From Nymphaea colorata (taxonomy: Eukaryota > Streptophyta > Magnoliopsida > Nymphaeales > Nymphaeaceae): a stretch of 64,000 bases of DNA. Each line of letters starts with the position of its first letter. The first letter of the stretch is position 1. The notes under the pieces were generated by a model that was given only the letters and a program-made list of their open reading frames with translations, searched no databases and was not told where the DNA came from. Location of the stretch: positions 16,966,854 through 17,030,853 of the forward strand of contig NC_045147.1 of assembly GCF_008831285.2 (NCBI RefSeq), given 5' to 3'. Of the stretch, positions 49,371 to 61,205 are shown piece after piece. A program made the position numbers and the translations under genes.

Positions 49371-52300
49371 TCATGTTGCATTCTCCACCCTTTTCTTCTT
49401 CTTTAACTTGGCTTTCTTGGAACCCTTCTCATCATGCTCCAAACTATTTAGCGTAGCTGAACTTCTTTTGGAGCCGTTTGTATCCTTTACCTCCTCAGTC
49501 TGATTTGTGGCCAATTCTTCATTTGGCTTGGGAGATGAAACACCTAGACAGAAACTAGAAATTAGCATCAGAATAACTGAAGTAGTTCCACAGGTACCTT
49601 CAAAAACCTACATAAACACAGAAAAGAACGTGACTAGAATCTTGGATAGCTTGCAGGCAATCGGTAACATCTTGAATTGACTTTGATTGGCAGCAGTGGT
49701 AGAGCCAAAAATTTCTAGTTAAGGGGCAATTTAAATTTAAATTTCAAATTTTAAGGGACACTCACTCATATGTAAAAAACTGAAATTAATGAAGTTTCAA
49801 TATGTAAATAAAGTAAATTTTCTGGCTGTTGGCCAATTGCCCACACCAGCTAAACATAGCCCCACCACTGGTTGGCAGCGGTTAGATCAAAACCATTAAA
49901 ACTCTTTCAATCTTGATTTAGCAAACCTTGGCTACTAGCATGCATCGATATCTCCTTTCAATTATTATGGGATCACATTCCTGAATATTTTCTAGGCACC
50001 AGGATCCAATTGGGCTCATGAATAGACATGCAACATTTCCAGCTACTGAAGAAATATGATACACACCCAACCCAATGACCAAGTTTAACAATTACCACTA
50101 ATTTATTTATAAATATGTTTTCTTTTTCATAAAATGCAACAAAATTATAAACATTAAAACAAGAAAATTTTAGCATCAATAAATTCCCAGGACAGCACAG
50201 AGAGTAACAAGAATTTTGCAGGAACTTTAAGGACTGTAGCCTTAGGAAATACCTTGCCGAACAGAAGAGGCATCAAACACCACATTTGTGAGTACTTGCT
50301 TGAGAAATACCTGTTCATGTTTGAAAAGTGAACTGTCAGTCGGATAGAGTTTTAATAAAGCTGAAAATCATAAGAACAACCGAAGCCAACCTTAATAAAA
50401 CAACCTAATATTCCATGGTGAACTCCATAACAACTGACATTACATTAAACGTCTAAACTACTGCCACAAGGTAAACTTAACAAGTTATACATAGTCAGAA
50501 GAAAAGCTCAAGAGTTGAAATCAATGACGACACACAATAAATTTTGTGGCAATTTCCCAGTGAAACAATGATAAAAAAAAAACATCATGATGCATCTGTG
50601 GATTTTATTTTAATATATTGTTTGAAGGTCCCGGTAGAATGCTAATCCATTTCCAATAATTTCACAACTATGAACAGATTGACACAAGGATAACAGTGAA
50701 GAATGCAGTACATCCTTGCAAGCTCCAGTTCCACAAGCTGTGTCAATAGTTACTCATGTTAGCCCCAGCCAGATAACGTCCATCTTATCAGGAGATGGCA
50801 ATCATTCAGAGCAAAAGAAGAATGCCTGATCATGGCAAATATAGTTCAAAGTTCAAACCTAATTGAAATATTACCAACTCAGGGAGTTCCATCCTATCCG
50901 GAGATGTGAACGTTCAAAAGGAAGCAGAAGAATGCCTGATGATAGGAACATATAGTTCAAGCCTAATTCAAACACTACCACCAACTCCAGAGAGTTTCAA
51001 CTTATCAGGGGATAGGAAACGTTCAAATGAAAACAGAAGGATGCCTCTGTCTCCTTTTGTAGAGTTTAACTACAACATGAGAAGCATTGCTTAATTTTTT
51101 GCCTCATTCCCATCGATCATATCCCAGCTATTAACAGGGAAGCTTTACCCTGATCTGCCTCCCATGTGTGTCTCTTTCACACACACACATAGACCCCTTA
51201 ATTTTTTGAAAATACTGCATCTGCACTTATAGGACATAGCTCATGAGACACTTGATACCTGCAGCATTATATAGATATCATTCAATAAAACTTTACCCTG
51301 AACTATGTATACCCCTTAGGGCTGGTCTATTCTAGGAAGAATTAAGCATTATGGCACGATCAAATATGATGATATCAACTTGCATCTGTAAACATTAAAA
51401 AAACAAAGGTTCTAGAGTGGAGGCCAAGTTCTCCATTCTACAGCTTAGGATAGGCTATTAAAATAAATCATGCACTTAAAATTGATCAATCTTTTTCTGC
51501 ACCTTTGTTGTGTTTCATTACACTAAATAGCACAAGTTTTCCTGCCATTGTGCACCCTTTCCACGAATTACAATTTCTGCAATCTTGGAAATTAGTTAGG
51601 AACTATCGGATGTTAGGAACTATGGTTATTTCAACCTTACAATGAATTCTCCTCCCCTATTCACTTTCTGTCAATCTGAAATGAACTATAGAAAAGCAAG
51701 TGAATTAACCACAACCCTGCAACGGGAAGCCTGCTTTGGCATCTAACATAAGGTTTTCCCCCTTTAATCAAGTGTCCCTCTTGAGGCTTCTTAATTATGA
51801 AATGGACGTTGTTATTCCAATAAAATTAATGAACATGATCAAAATGTACGTCCTGAAGACAGGTCACCTTGTAAATATATTTCTTTAGTCTATATTTGTC
51901 AGACCAATGTTACTCAAATGGAGTCCACCCAATCCACAGCATGTCAATGAAATGTAATAGAATATGGGCACCAACCTACATCTCAGTACTCCAGTGGAAT
52001 TTTCTCTGCCTCAGAAGTCGGTAACCACAACGTGCCCCTCATCCCCCCAACCCAAAAGAAAAGACACTACTAGATTAAACAAGATTTAATGCTAACTTGA
52101 TAGGCTATATTCCATGACTAATATGGAGCAATAAGATAGAACTTCTGTCCAATAAGGGATTCATCCCCAGGGAAATCAGAAAAACAACTTTCGTAAATGC
52201 AAGGATTGAGATTAAACTTACTGCTTCCAAAAGTTGACGTGTTTTTACATCCCATAAACGCAAATACCGATCCAATCCTACATATAAGGGGTTAGAGATT

Positions 52301-55300
52301 CTCGTCAACAGCGGTATTTGACACAAAATTCACATGTTAAGAAACATGAAGTTCGATGGATGTTTGAGAAAAAAATAAAAGCACTTGCTAACCAAATACA
52401 TCCAGAAAAAAAATGCATTTAGACCTTAAAATCAGATCTAGAAAATGTCAGGGAAAGTCATAACAGAGGTTACCCTTAATGGTGAATTTGAAGTTTAAAC
52501 CTTTTGCCTAATCCTTGCTTTACATTTTTTGGGAATATAACATGGTAGATAACACAATACATTATTTAAAATAATGTCCCGATAACATCCATGCCCTATG
52601 TAATAATTTAAATAAAACGAAATACCAATAATACCAAAGATACATCTCAGTGTCACCTTTCCCAAGATATCAATATTTTAATATAAACCATGTAATGAAA
52701 CAAGATTATTTATTGTTAATGTAACAAACTTGCGAACATCACAACTTGGACAATATTTTTTGACAGAAAAAACTCTAATTTATCACAAATTTTCCCTTGA
52801 CAAAGAAACAACATAGACATATGGCAAGCCCTCCTGCACTAGGCGGCTGCTGACGTATCCAAAGTCAATGTTACACAACAGTAACCCCAGGACATGAGGT
52901 TACAGTATGGAATACTTAAGGAGATACAAAAATGAAAGCATCTTGTACTTACCACAAGAAGCAAGGACTGGCAACTCTGGATGTCTTGCAATAGACTTTA
53001 TGCTTCCACAACACTTACCAACAAAGGAACCAATCATTTTCCCTGCAATAAATAGACACCTAAATTTTGATAACCAAACTACAAGAGCAGTCCAAGAACA
53101 GATGCTTAAGCAATTCCAAACAGAGTTAAAGAGGTTTTCTCCTACAGTTTTTCTTAAAGAGCCACAAATTTGCAGGTTTTTAGTGATACTAAGTCCAGAG
53201 AAGAAATTATTTGTTGAAAAATCAAAAAATAAATCTAGTCATATCAGAATCAGCATGAGTGCACAGACAGACCAAGATGACATGCGAGGGTTTGTTTTGT
53301 GGGGGGGTGGGTGGAGTAATTTTGGAGGCTAAGGGAACCATTAGCAACTAATTTTGGCAGCTACAGTGCAGAAAAGGCTAACCAGTGAGGAGACATTTTT
53401 CTACTCTATCCTCCTTTTTCTCTCAGTAGAGTATTTATTAGAAAGGGAAATGGCTCGCAGTTTTTTATTGAAATTTAAACCATGAAAGAAAGCTTCATTT
53501 TTAGCAATGTCTTTACTGCCTTACGGACCATAACACAAAATAGTCCCTGTCTTGCACCCTTCTGTGGTACAGTCCTTGCCTTTTTTTCTGAAAACCATAG
53601 CCTTAGGTTAACAGCCGTTAAGCTACCTTAATAGAAACTGTTAAGAAAAAAAATTACACTGAAGCCCTTGTGCAATACCATTTTGTCAAAAATGAACACT
53701 TTGAACCTTTACAATTGAATCTCACGTGTCAGAGACATTCATAGCAAAAGAAAACAATATGAACGTGATCTATATGTCCATAACTGTACGAATAAACATA
53801 AGATCATGATTATGTTATATACATCAGATTCTTAGGAGCCATGTCACATGGATGGACTCACCTAGGGAGGCACAGCACCACAACATGAGTGCAGAGCTTG
53901 CCCCAAACGAGGTCAGCCCCGTGTCAGCTACAGTCCACGCACCTATGGCTTGAATTGTCCAAATCTAGACTCAGTCCTTTACTTAGGGGTAAATGAAATA
54001 AACTTAATAATAAAAGGTAAAGAGGGTCAGCTTCCACCACCTTCAGCATTCCCCATCAATCTCCCTCAGGCCAGTTCTCTTCTTCTCTCAGGCTCTCAGT
54101 TCAGCGGCGGGCAACTGGCCAACTCTTTTCTTCTCTCTTTTTGTGTGTGCAAAGCACACTGTTTTTACTTTTTTCTTGTCCTGGATTAGAATGCAGAACT
54201 GTACAGTCTTCCTTTTTATCCCCTGAGAATTGAGATTTGAGATGTATGCTAATCTCTCTCTCACCCTCACACTTTACCAACTTTTGCCAGAAATTATGTG
54301 CCTGTATGCCTAATGTAAATCTCATTGTGTGACTAATTTTTTATTTAGCTATGTTGTGCTTATTGCATGTTGCTGATTTTTCTTATGAATGTTAGCTATG
54401 TTGTCATGCTTATCATTACTCATTTTACTTGAGAGTTGAGACACACACACACAAAAGATACATATGTAATGTAGGGCTGTGACCCTGCACCCAGGTTTTA
54501 TGAAAATGCTCTGCATTTGTACCCGCAGCCATGTGATTGTCCATCTCAAAAATTTTGTGCAATATGATTGTGGATAGAGAAGACCGACTTGTTAATGCTG
54601 ATTGCCAAGTTTTTGAGTGAGGAGGCTGCATCCAATCATGTATTTTGTCAAATATATCCCCAGAAAATGTGTTTGACTAGGAAATCTGAAAAAAAAATGA
54701 TAGCAAACATTTCTTTGAGAAACAACGTTATAATGATCTTTGTTCAGTTATCTAACTATGATAAAGCATTAACAATAGTTATTTTAGCACTTTCAGCAGG
54801 ATGCATGGTATGATTAGAGATGCAAAATATGGGGACTATTCACAATATAGTCCACAACGCCAAAAGTCATCTTATAGAACCCAAAAACAAAGATGAAAAT
54901 GATGAAATCTGTTTTCTCGAACAAACACTTTTAGGCCGTAAAGTACCAGCTCAGTTTGTCACTTTCACATACACAAAGACTTATAGCACTGCAAAGATGG
55001 ACGTGGAAAGTATTACCTGTCCGCATGTCAAAGGAAGCAAGATCACCAGTTCCATTTCCAACATAGACAGTAAATCCATCTGGGTCTTCAGTAACAACTT
55101 TGATTGGAGATTCCCTAAAATCAATTGTACGAACAGGCCTTCTTTGGGCAGCAATGTCATAAAGGCGAACCTATGTCACAATATGCAACAATAACAGTGT
55201 TAGCAGGTCATTTCGAATATGCATATTGATAGAATCATAGAACCTATAAGAAGGGAAGACAATTGTAAATTTCTTGACAAAATGAAATTATATTCCACTT

Positions 55301-58300
55301 TCAAAGTATAAACAGGATGTGTTCTTCCATGCTCATGATGACTGAGCCACATTTCATAGACTTCTTATTGCGAAAATATTTGTTTCTATTGATTCAGTGG
55401 AATGTTGGGTATAACCAGCATAGTTACAAATATAATTCTCAGAATCTCTCAACAGTAATTTTCCTGGAAGTTTTCTTTTTCGGTTCACACGTGGAAACCA
55501 CAACGTGGATGAGCAGACATCATTGCTCACCCAGGTGTGTAAAACCATGTGATTCCTTCCACCTACTCCCAGGGTAAGGAGTTGCTTTGGCTTATGCAGG
55601 AGTGAGCACCCATAGAGCTCGAACTTCTTGGCCGTACCATATCCAAATCTAACCCCATTATCAATGTATTTGAACAGCCATATCCAAACTGCTTGCAACA
55701 TTATCTCCCATGGCATAACTTGCTTTGCATTTGTGGTGCCCATCCCAGCTCAAACAAAAACGGAAGCATTAAGCTGAACCTGCTACAAGTCTAAAGTGTC
55801 TAAACTAGACTCTTGGAGACAAATTCATGAAGAAACCATGGAACTAATAAAAAAGTTAAATGTGGTGAAGCTAGATGTAATAAGAAATACAGTGAACTGA
55901 AGATGAATATGCAGGGGCATGCACAGTGATAAAATAAACTGAAAATATTACCTGATGCTGACAGGTCCCAGTCACAATCTTCCTATGGTCTTCTTTCTCA
56001 AGAAATGTAAGAGTGGTAATCCATGGAGGCGTATATATTCTCAGACTATTAAGTGGGGGCTGTCTTGGAACCAAGACAAAAATCAGAACAGCATCACAAA
56101 CTTAACATGCAAAAAAGAAGTTTTTTGTTGTCAAGCTGAGCATATATAAATCTTAGACCAACAAAAAAATGCACTGTATCAGGAATAGAAAGATAAAAGA
56201 AATAATTCTATAACTAGGGAATGGGAACACAAAAAAGAAACTGATTAAGGAAGATAAAAGTTGAGAAAGGGAAACACACAGATTTGGCTGTCCATATCTT
56301 GGTACATGCATTGAGATCCCAAAGGCTAACTTCAACGCCCTTCCTAATTTTGACAGGCAGAAGAAAGAAAAAGTCAAGACTTGTTCCCCAGCTTCTGTTG
56401 ATTACATGGAGTTGCAATAGCCAGTAGAAATACTAACCAAATATACATGCACAAAGTGCTCAGTCTCAAATAATAGTGAAATTAACATTAGGATATACAA
56501 AGCCTGCATTCTAATTTTGTGAGAGAAAGAACTAACCCTCCAACAGCCGAATGAGTCTCACTTCCATCGATTGAAAAACAGCTAATGCTTCCAGAGTTAC
56601 ATAACTTCAACACTGTTGGACTATTGACCTCTGCAGTATCACCACCCTGAATGTAATTTAAACTTGCAATTCCTTTCTCCGTGCATGCAGCAAACATATT
56701 TGATCTGCAAAAGACCATATCACAACAAATATATTTCAAAACAGAGAGGATGCAAGCAGATTCAGATGTCTGACGGTGTCCCAAATAAAAAGTTTAAGAT
56801 CTCTGGGATCAACTAGCGAAGGTCTAAAAGAAATCGAATTCATGGTATCTCCTTTGACAACGTCATGCTTTCATTTCTACTTCACATTCAACAGGCAAGG
56901 CAAACTTGTTATTTGAAAAAGAGGAAGGAAGCAAGGTGGATGGCTGTCATGAATCACATTTCACAAAATAACTTAGCTTATCTCAGAATGCAGTTAAAAT
57001 TTTTAGCCTGCTTAGTTACCAAGGCCATGAGGATAAATTTGGATGGCCAAGCCAAGAGATTTCTTCACGTGAGATGGAAGACATCACTTTCAGCAAAATG
57101 AAATAACATATGGACAATAAACACAACCCTTTTAACTTTCCATTCCAATCTCAAGGACATCGATACAGCAATAATAGATGGTTTGTGGCCTCTCGATGAA
57201 GAATTCAGTCATGCAGAAATGTGGGGGGTGACGGGGTTCAGAGTGTGTGTGCGTGTGTGTATGTGTGTGTGTGTGAGAGAGAGAGAGAGAACAATTTCTG
57301 TGAGACCAGAGTCGCATACAAAAAAGTGTGTCTTCAGACATGAATCTATTTCCTCACAAGATCTTGATAGTAGATACTGTGTTCAGTTTGTTCTTTTCCT
57401 TGAACTTAGGACTAAACTTAGCAAATATTTATTTTGAAACAACATTACATGACTTTTCCACCTTCCAAATTAAAGAGCCTTGAAAGATCTTCTTACATAG
57501 ATTATACACGCCCACACACACATACATGTCATATATTACATGCAGAAAAGTCAGGATGTCATTATGACCCAATCAACATCACTAACATGAATATATTGGG
57601 TGACCATGTGGAGAAAGAGTCTAACATCTTGAATCGTGACACCAAGTGGAGGTATCTGGAAGATGACCATGATTTTCTAAGTTGTGGGACTCAAAAGAAA
57701 ATTTATTTCTTCTATACTCATTTCATTTAGGTCTCAGTTATCTGAATGACTAATCATTGGATTCTTTAGAATTGGGACGACAGTTTAGCGGTTAGATGTC
57801 ATGCTGATTAATTGAGCAACCATTAAATGTTATTTGTTCTTGTAGAAACGTTACTTAGTTTTTCGTCGTTCACATATGATCTTGATTGACACTCTAATAG
57901 ATTGAAAGCTGGAAATTTGTTCTCTAATGTTTATCTTTACTAATTTTTGACATTCTTCTGGTGGCATACCCTTTAATATGCTATGAACAGTGCGTCTACG
58001 TACCTCATATGCATACCAATATTCCTTCCAGAAAAGATAAAGAAGATTCGATGATTTTTTCAAATGCCAAGTAGACACATCACAGTACAGAGATTCGAAC
58101 CAAAAGTTCAAATGTTCACTAACATTCAAAAAGCCATCAAACATATCTCATGCAAGTAATTTAAATATTGGGTCAAGCTACAATTTTGAAGATCATCAAA
58201 CCTCCTTTTTAGCAAATGTAACCCCACTACAGGGTCACTTTCCACTTTCGAGCTATTGGGATGCTCCTTGTCATCAGAATCCGCAATATTTCTTGAAGCA

Positions 58301-59038
58301 CAAATTGTCCCGTCACAGGCATTGAGTATCTCAATCTAAGCAAAATGAAGACGTAAACCAAATAAGTGCATTTTCCACAATGTCTAGAATTATCGAGTAT
58401 CCATGTGTCCCTACAGAGGAACTCACCTCACCATTTTTCCTTGCCACAGCGACCAACTGCAAAAATGATTTGAAACTTTGAGAGATGAAACAGGATTTTA
58501 TGAGCACATAATAAAACCTAAAAAAAGAAATCGAATGTCACCAAATACCATACCAAACTGTTAACTAACAAGAATATCGATACTAAAGGCCTTACTTAAA
58601 AAACTAAACGGGCAGTAAACTATTAAATCCTGTGAATACCGCTCTAACCTACATCCGTATTTCTGAAATTACGAGCCGAGTTCCTGTTCTAAACCAAAAA
58701 GAGACAAGAAAATTCTTAATTACTCCACGGCAGATAAACGGCGGTGGCGGAAAAAAAGAATCTCCATATCTGTCCATGACTTATTTCCAATCAAAACGAC
58801 CAAACTAGAACCTAGACTCAACTGACCACAACTTAAACCGGAGAAAGAACAAGACAACAAAAACAATTCCCAGAAACACCGGGGCTTATAGAAATGCCGC
58901 TAGCTTACCGGATTCCCTGGGTGGTTGGCAACAGACGCAGCGAGCACGCACCGGGAAGGATCAGGGGCACCCCACGTATCGACAACCTGGTGTTTCTGTT
59001 TCTCTCCCTGAGACTGTACAACTGTAGAAACCAGTTAT

Positions 59039-59082
<44 letters not shown>

Positions 59083-59180
59083 GTTGGGCTGCACTCACCT
59101 TTCAGGAGACCCAAAACGTCGGAAGTGATGGCCCGGACTGGGGAGCAGCCTGGTGGCTCCGTGGCTATGGTGCGTGGCAT
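49371..59180 (-). CDS. NSA1: WDR74/NSA1-type WD40 protein, 60S ribosome biogenesis factor
   Basis: Twelve minus-strand exons: 59180-59099, 59021-58909, 58456-58427, 58335-58202, 56704-56537, 56343-56280, 56059-55952, 55170-55017, 53042-52953, 52277-52222, 50310-50253, 49543-49371. They total 1230 nt, 409 aa. The start MPRTIATEPPGCSPVRAITSDVLGLLK, the blocks GGKGVEVSLWDL, IWTAKS, EDHRKIVTGT, HQVRLYDIAAQRRPV, VYVGNGTGDLASFDMRTG, GSIKSIARHPELPVLASCGLDRYLRLWD and a Lys-rich tail (KKAKLKKKKRV) match plant homologues of yeast Nsa1 and human WDR74. These are nucleolar proteins acting on pre-60S particles, with human WDR74 linked to the AAA-ATPase NVL. The core is a seven-bladed beta-propeller with weak WD motifs, and the basic tail fits nucleolar targeting. 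Exon 3 is only 30 nt. Exon 4 uses a weak donor (GTTTGA), but the phase and homology support it. Confidence 0.9.
50757..51048. repeat. Three-copy tandem repeat in WD40 gene intron 10
   Basis: Diverged direct copies lie at about 50757-50876, 50877-50983 and 50984-51048 (last one partial). The shared order is TATC(A/C)GGAGAT, then GTTCA-rich sequence, then AGAAGAATGCCTGAT, then ATATAGTTCAA and CCTAATT. The unit is about 107 bp. The copies are too diverged to be very recent. Confidence 0.8.
51165..51260. mobile_element. Possible fragment of the hAT-like family in WD40 gene intron 10
   Basis: A short (CA)n run is followed by GACCCCTTAATTTTTTGAAA and later CTCATGAGACACTTG. This is the same order as the right arm of the better-preserved copies. 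No left end or target duplication was found. Confidence 0.35.
54326..54541. mobile_element. Degenerate hAT-like element in WD40 gene intron 8
   Basis: The right arm is clear: a (CA)n run at about 54441-54455, then GCACCCAGGTTTTATGAAAATG (nearly the arm of the PAA1 intron 11 copy) and GTACCCGCAGCCATGTGATTG. The possible target duplications AATCTCAT (54318-54325) and CATCTCAA (54542-54549) match at six of eight positions. The left inverted repeat is nearly lost. Confidence 0.5.
57243..57291. repeat. (GT)n(GA)n microsatellite in WD40 gene intron 4
   Basis: A GT run broken by a few substitutions passes directly into a GA run within the 1.5-kb intron between exons 4 and 5. It lacks the hAT-like arm seen beside other such runs. 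Confidence 0.85.
59042..59080. repeat. (GA)n microsatellite filling WD40 gene intron 1
   Basis: About 19 GA units, (CT)n on the coding strand, occupy half of a 77-nt intron (59022-59098). The tract lies between the donor and the acceptor TTTCTACAG and forms most of the intron's pyrimidine-rich part. Confidence 0.9.
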
Positions 59181-60836
59181 CTCGTTTTTCCGTTGAGTTG
59201 CAGTGAGGCGACGGAAGGGACACGAAAGAGCGCGAAGAGGAGCCCGCGGGCTTAGGGCTTTAGAGACGCCACCTAAAGAGCATGAGACGGTAAACCCTCT
59301 CTCTTACCCATTCCTTTTCATATTTGGTTCCGACGTAGGCCTGGAACTGGATCTTGCTACTTTGGGTTCAAATACTGCTCTTTCCCGTTGATTAGAGTAT
59401 ATGGATATACCCATAATCCAATAGTTGAATTCCATAAAATTTAGTGTGTGTTTGATTTTGATGGGAACTAAATTAGGAAAGATAATATATATATATATAT
59501 ATATATAACAACTAGTGGCAGAGCGTATCATTTGTTGTGTCATTTCACCATCGCATGTGGAATGAGCAACGATTTGCAAACGGTTTGTTTGCCGATTCGA
59601 AATGACTTAACACCGAATGTGCCCTAATGGGCCGTTGCTGCTTTTTTATGTATTATTTTTATTTTTTAGATATTTTTTCATTTAAGAGGATAAATTACTC
59701 CTTTAAATCGGCATCCTTTCTTTGGAGGAAGTGCTTGAGAATTATGCAAAAAAATTGAGTGCTTATCTGTCGTACTTTGAAACTCGATTATTTACTCATT
59801 CATTAGGTAGTTTATTGCTTTTTTTTCTTTTTGTTTGGGAACATAAATTAAATTATAGTTGCTGCGTTAAATATCTAAATCCAAAGAATATTATCATCTA
59901 GCAAAATAGGTCCAACTCATACTGAATTGAGAATATTATCCTAACCCCGTCGACTCTTTAAATTAAACCTGATATCACTTGCAACCCAACCCAAAGCGAA
60001 AGTAACTGACCAGACAAGGGGAAAATGACCGCGTCGTTGGTCACGCCTGTCACTGAACCGTGTCTATGAACCATTGTTTGGTCCGATATTCTATCAAACA
60101 CAGGTCTATAATGGCATTAATGTATCCAAGATTACGCAGTTCTATTAAGTTGGAGCAATTTTTCGATGAAATTGCCAAAAAAAGTCACATTGATCTGTTA
60201 GTTTTTTTTTTTCAAACACTGGCAGATGTAGGCGTGGGCAGCTGTCTACACAAATCTGCGCATCTTCAACAGTAAGCTGGGTGTAACTATATAGGCAAAC
60301 TCAGCCTGAATTGGCCGACATGAAATAATCCGATTCCATGAGCGATTGAAGAGTGCACATAGTCAAGGTTTAAATATTTTTGATCATTTTTAGATATTTT
60401 CCATTCATTTTTAAATGATTATTTTAATATTTTTGCTGGATGCACCCTGAATCGATGAACCAGAAGCCCAGTTAATTTGGTTCAGAAATCGTTTTTTATA
60501 ACACCGATAATGAGTGCCCCTAACCCGACTCAAAGCTCTAAGCATTGCAGAGTGAGAAATTTTGGCTGGAGGCACAATAATTCAATAACTTCAATGCTTT
60601 TAGAAGCACTTATATATATATAAACACTCAACTATATCAAGGCATTACAGTAAAATAAACAAACTTTGTGAGGCCAGCCACCATGTGGCTCCATCTCTCA
60701 TTGTGCATGTGCATGTGCATGTGTGCACTCACCGAATCAACTGAGGATAAAAGAGGCAGTAGTATCAGGAAGTGAACAGAGCCCGAAACATTGGAATTGC
60801 AATGATAGCAAAATATTGGTAATTGCACTTACCTGA
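59181..60836. other. Intergenic region upstream of the WD40 gene
   Basis: The GC-rich first 110 bases are probably the 5' leader and promoter of the WD40 gene. The rest is AT-rich with a (TA)n run at about 59487-59507 and a small CATGTG repeat at 60703-60724. No gene is recognisable. Confidence 0.5.
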
Positions 60837-61170
60837 GTAAATGAAAATACATTTCCACTATTGACCTGGTTGGCAATTACAGTAATGGGCACATTAATCA
60901 GCTTATAGTTTAAAGCCATAGACACTCTGTACCATAAATTTGTCACCAGCAGCTTCATCCACCAAAATTGATTGCGTCTCTGGCTATCAGTCGGAATTCC
61001 TCTATAATCAGTAAATGAGTACACATTTTCACCATTTATCTGGCTATGTTGGTAAATTACGATGATGGATACGTTAATCTGCTTATACTCTGCTCCACAA
61101 ATTGTGCCCAGCAGCTTCATACACCAAAATTGATACATCTCTGGCTACCACTCAGAATCCCTCTATGATG
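60837..61170. repeat. Diverged tandem duplication downstream of the unidentified gene
   Basis: Two direct copies, about 60837-61008 and 61011-61170, share the order GTAAATGA, TTAATC(A/T)GCTTATA, CAGCAGCTTCAT, CACCAAAATTGAT, CTCTGGCTA and CCTCTAT. The first copy has an extra stretch of about 10-16 bp. They lie just past the stop codon of the minus-strand gene, so they may be in its 3' UTR. Confidence 0.8.
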
Positions 61171-61205
61171 TGAATGCCTCCACTATGGAGCAGGAGGAAT
61201 TGTTC

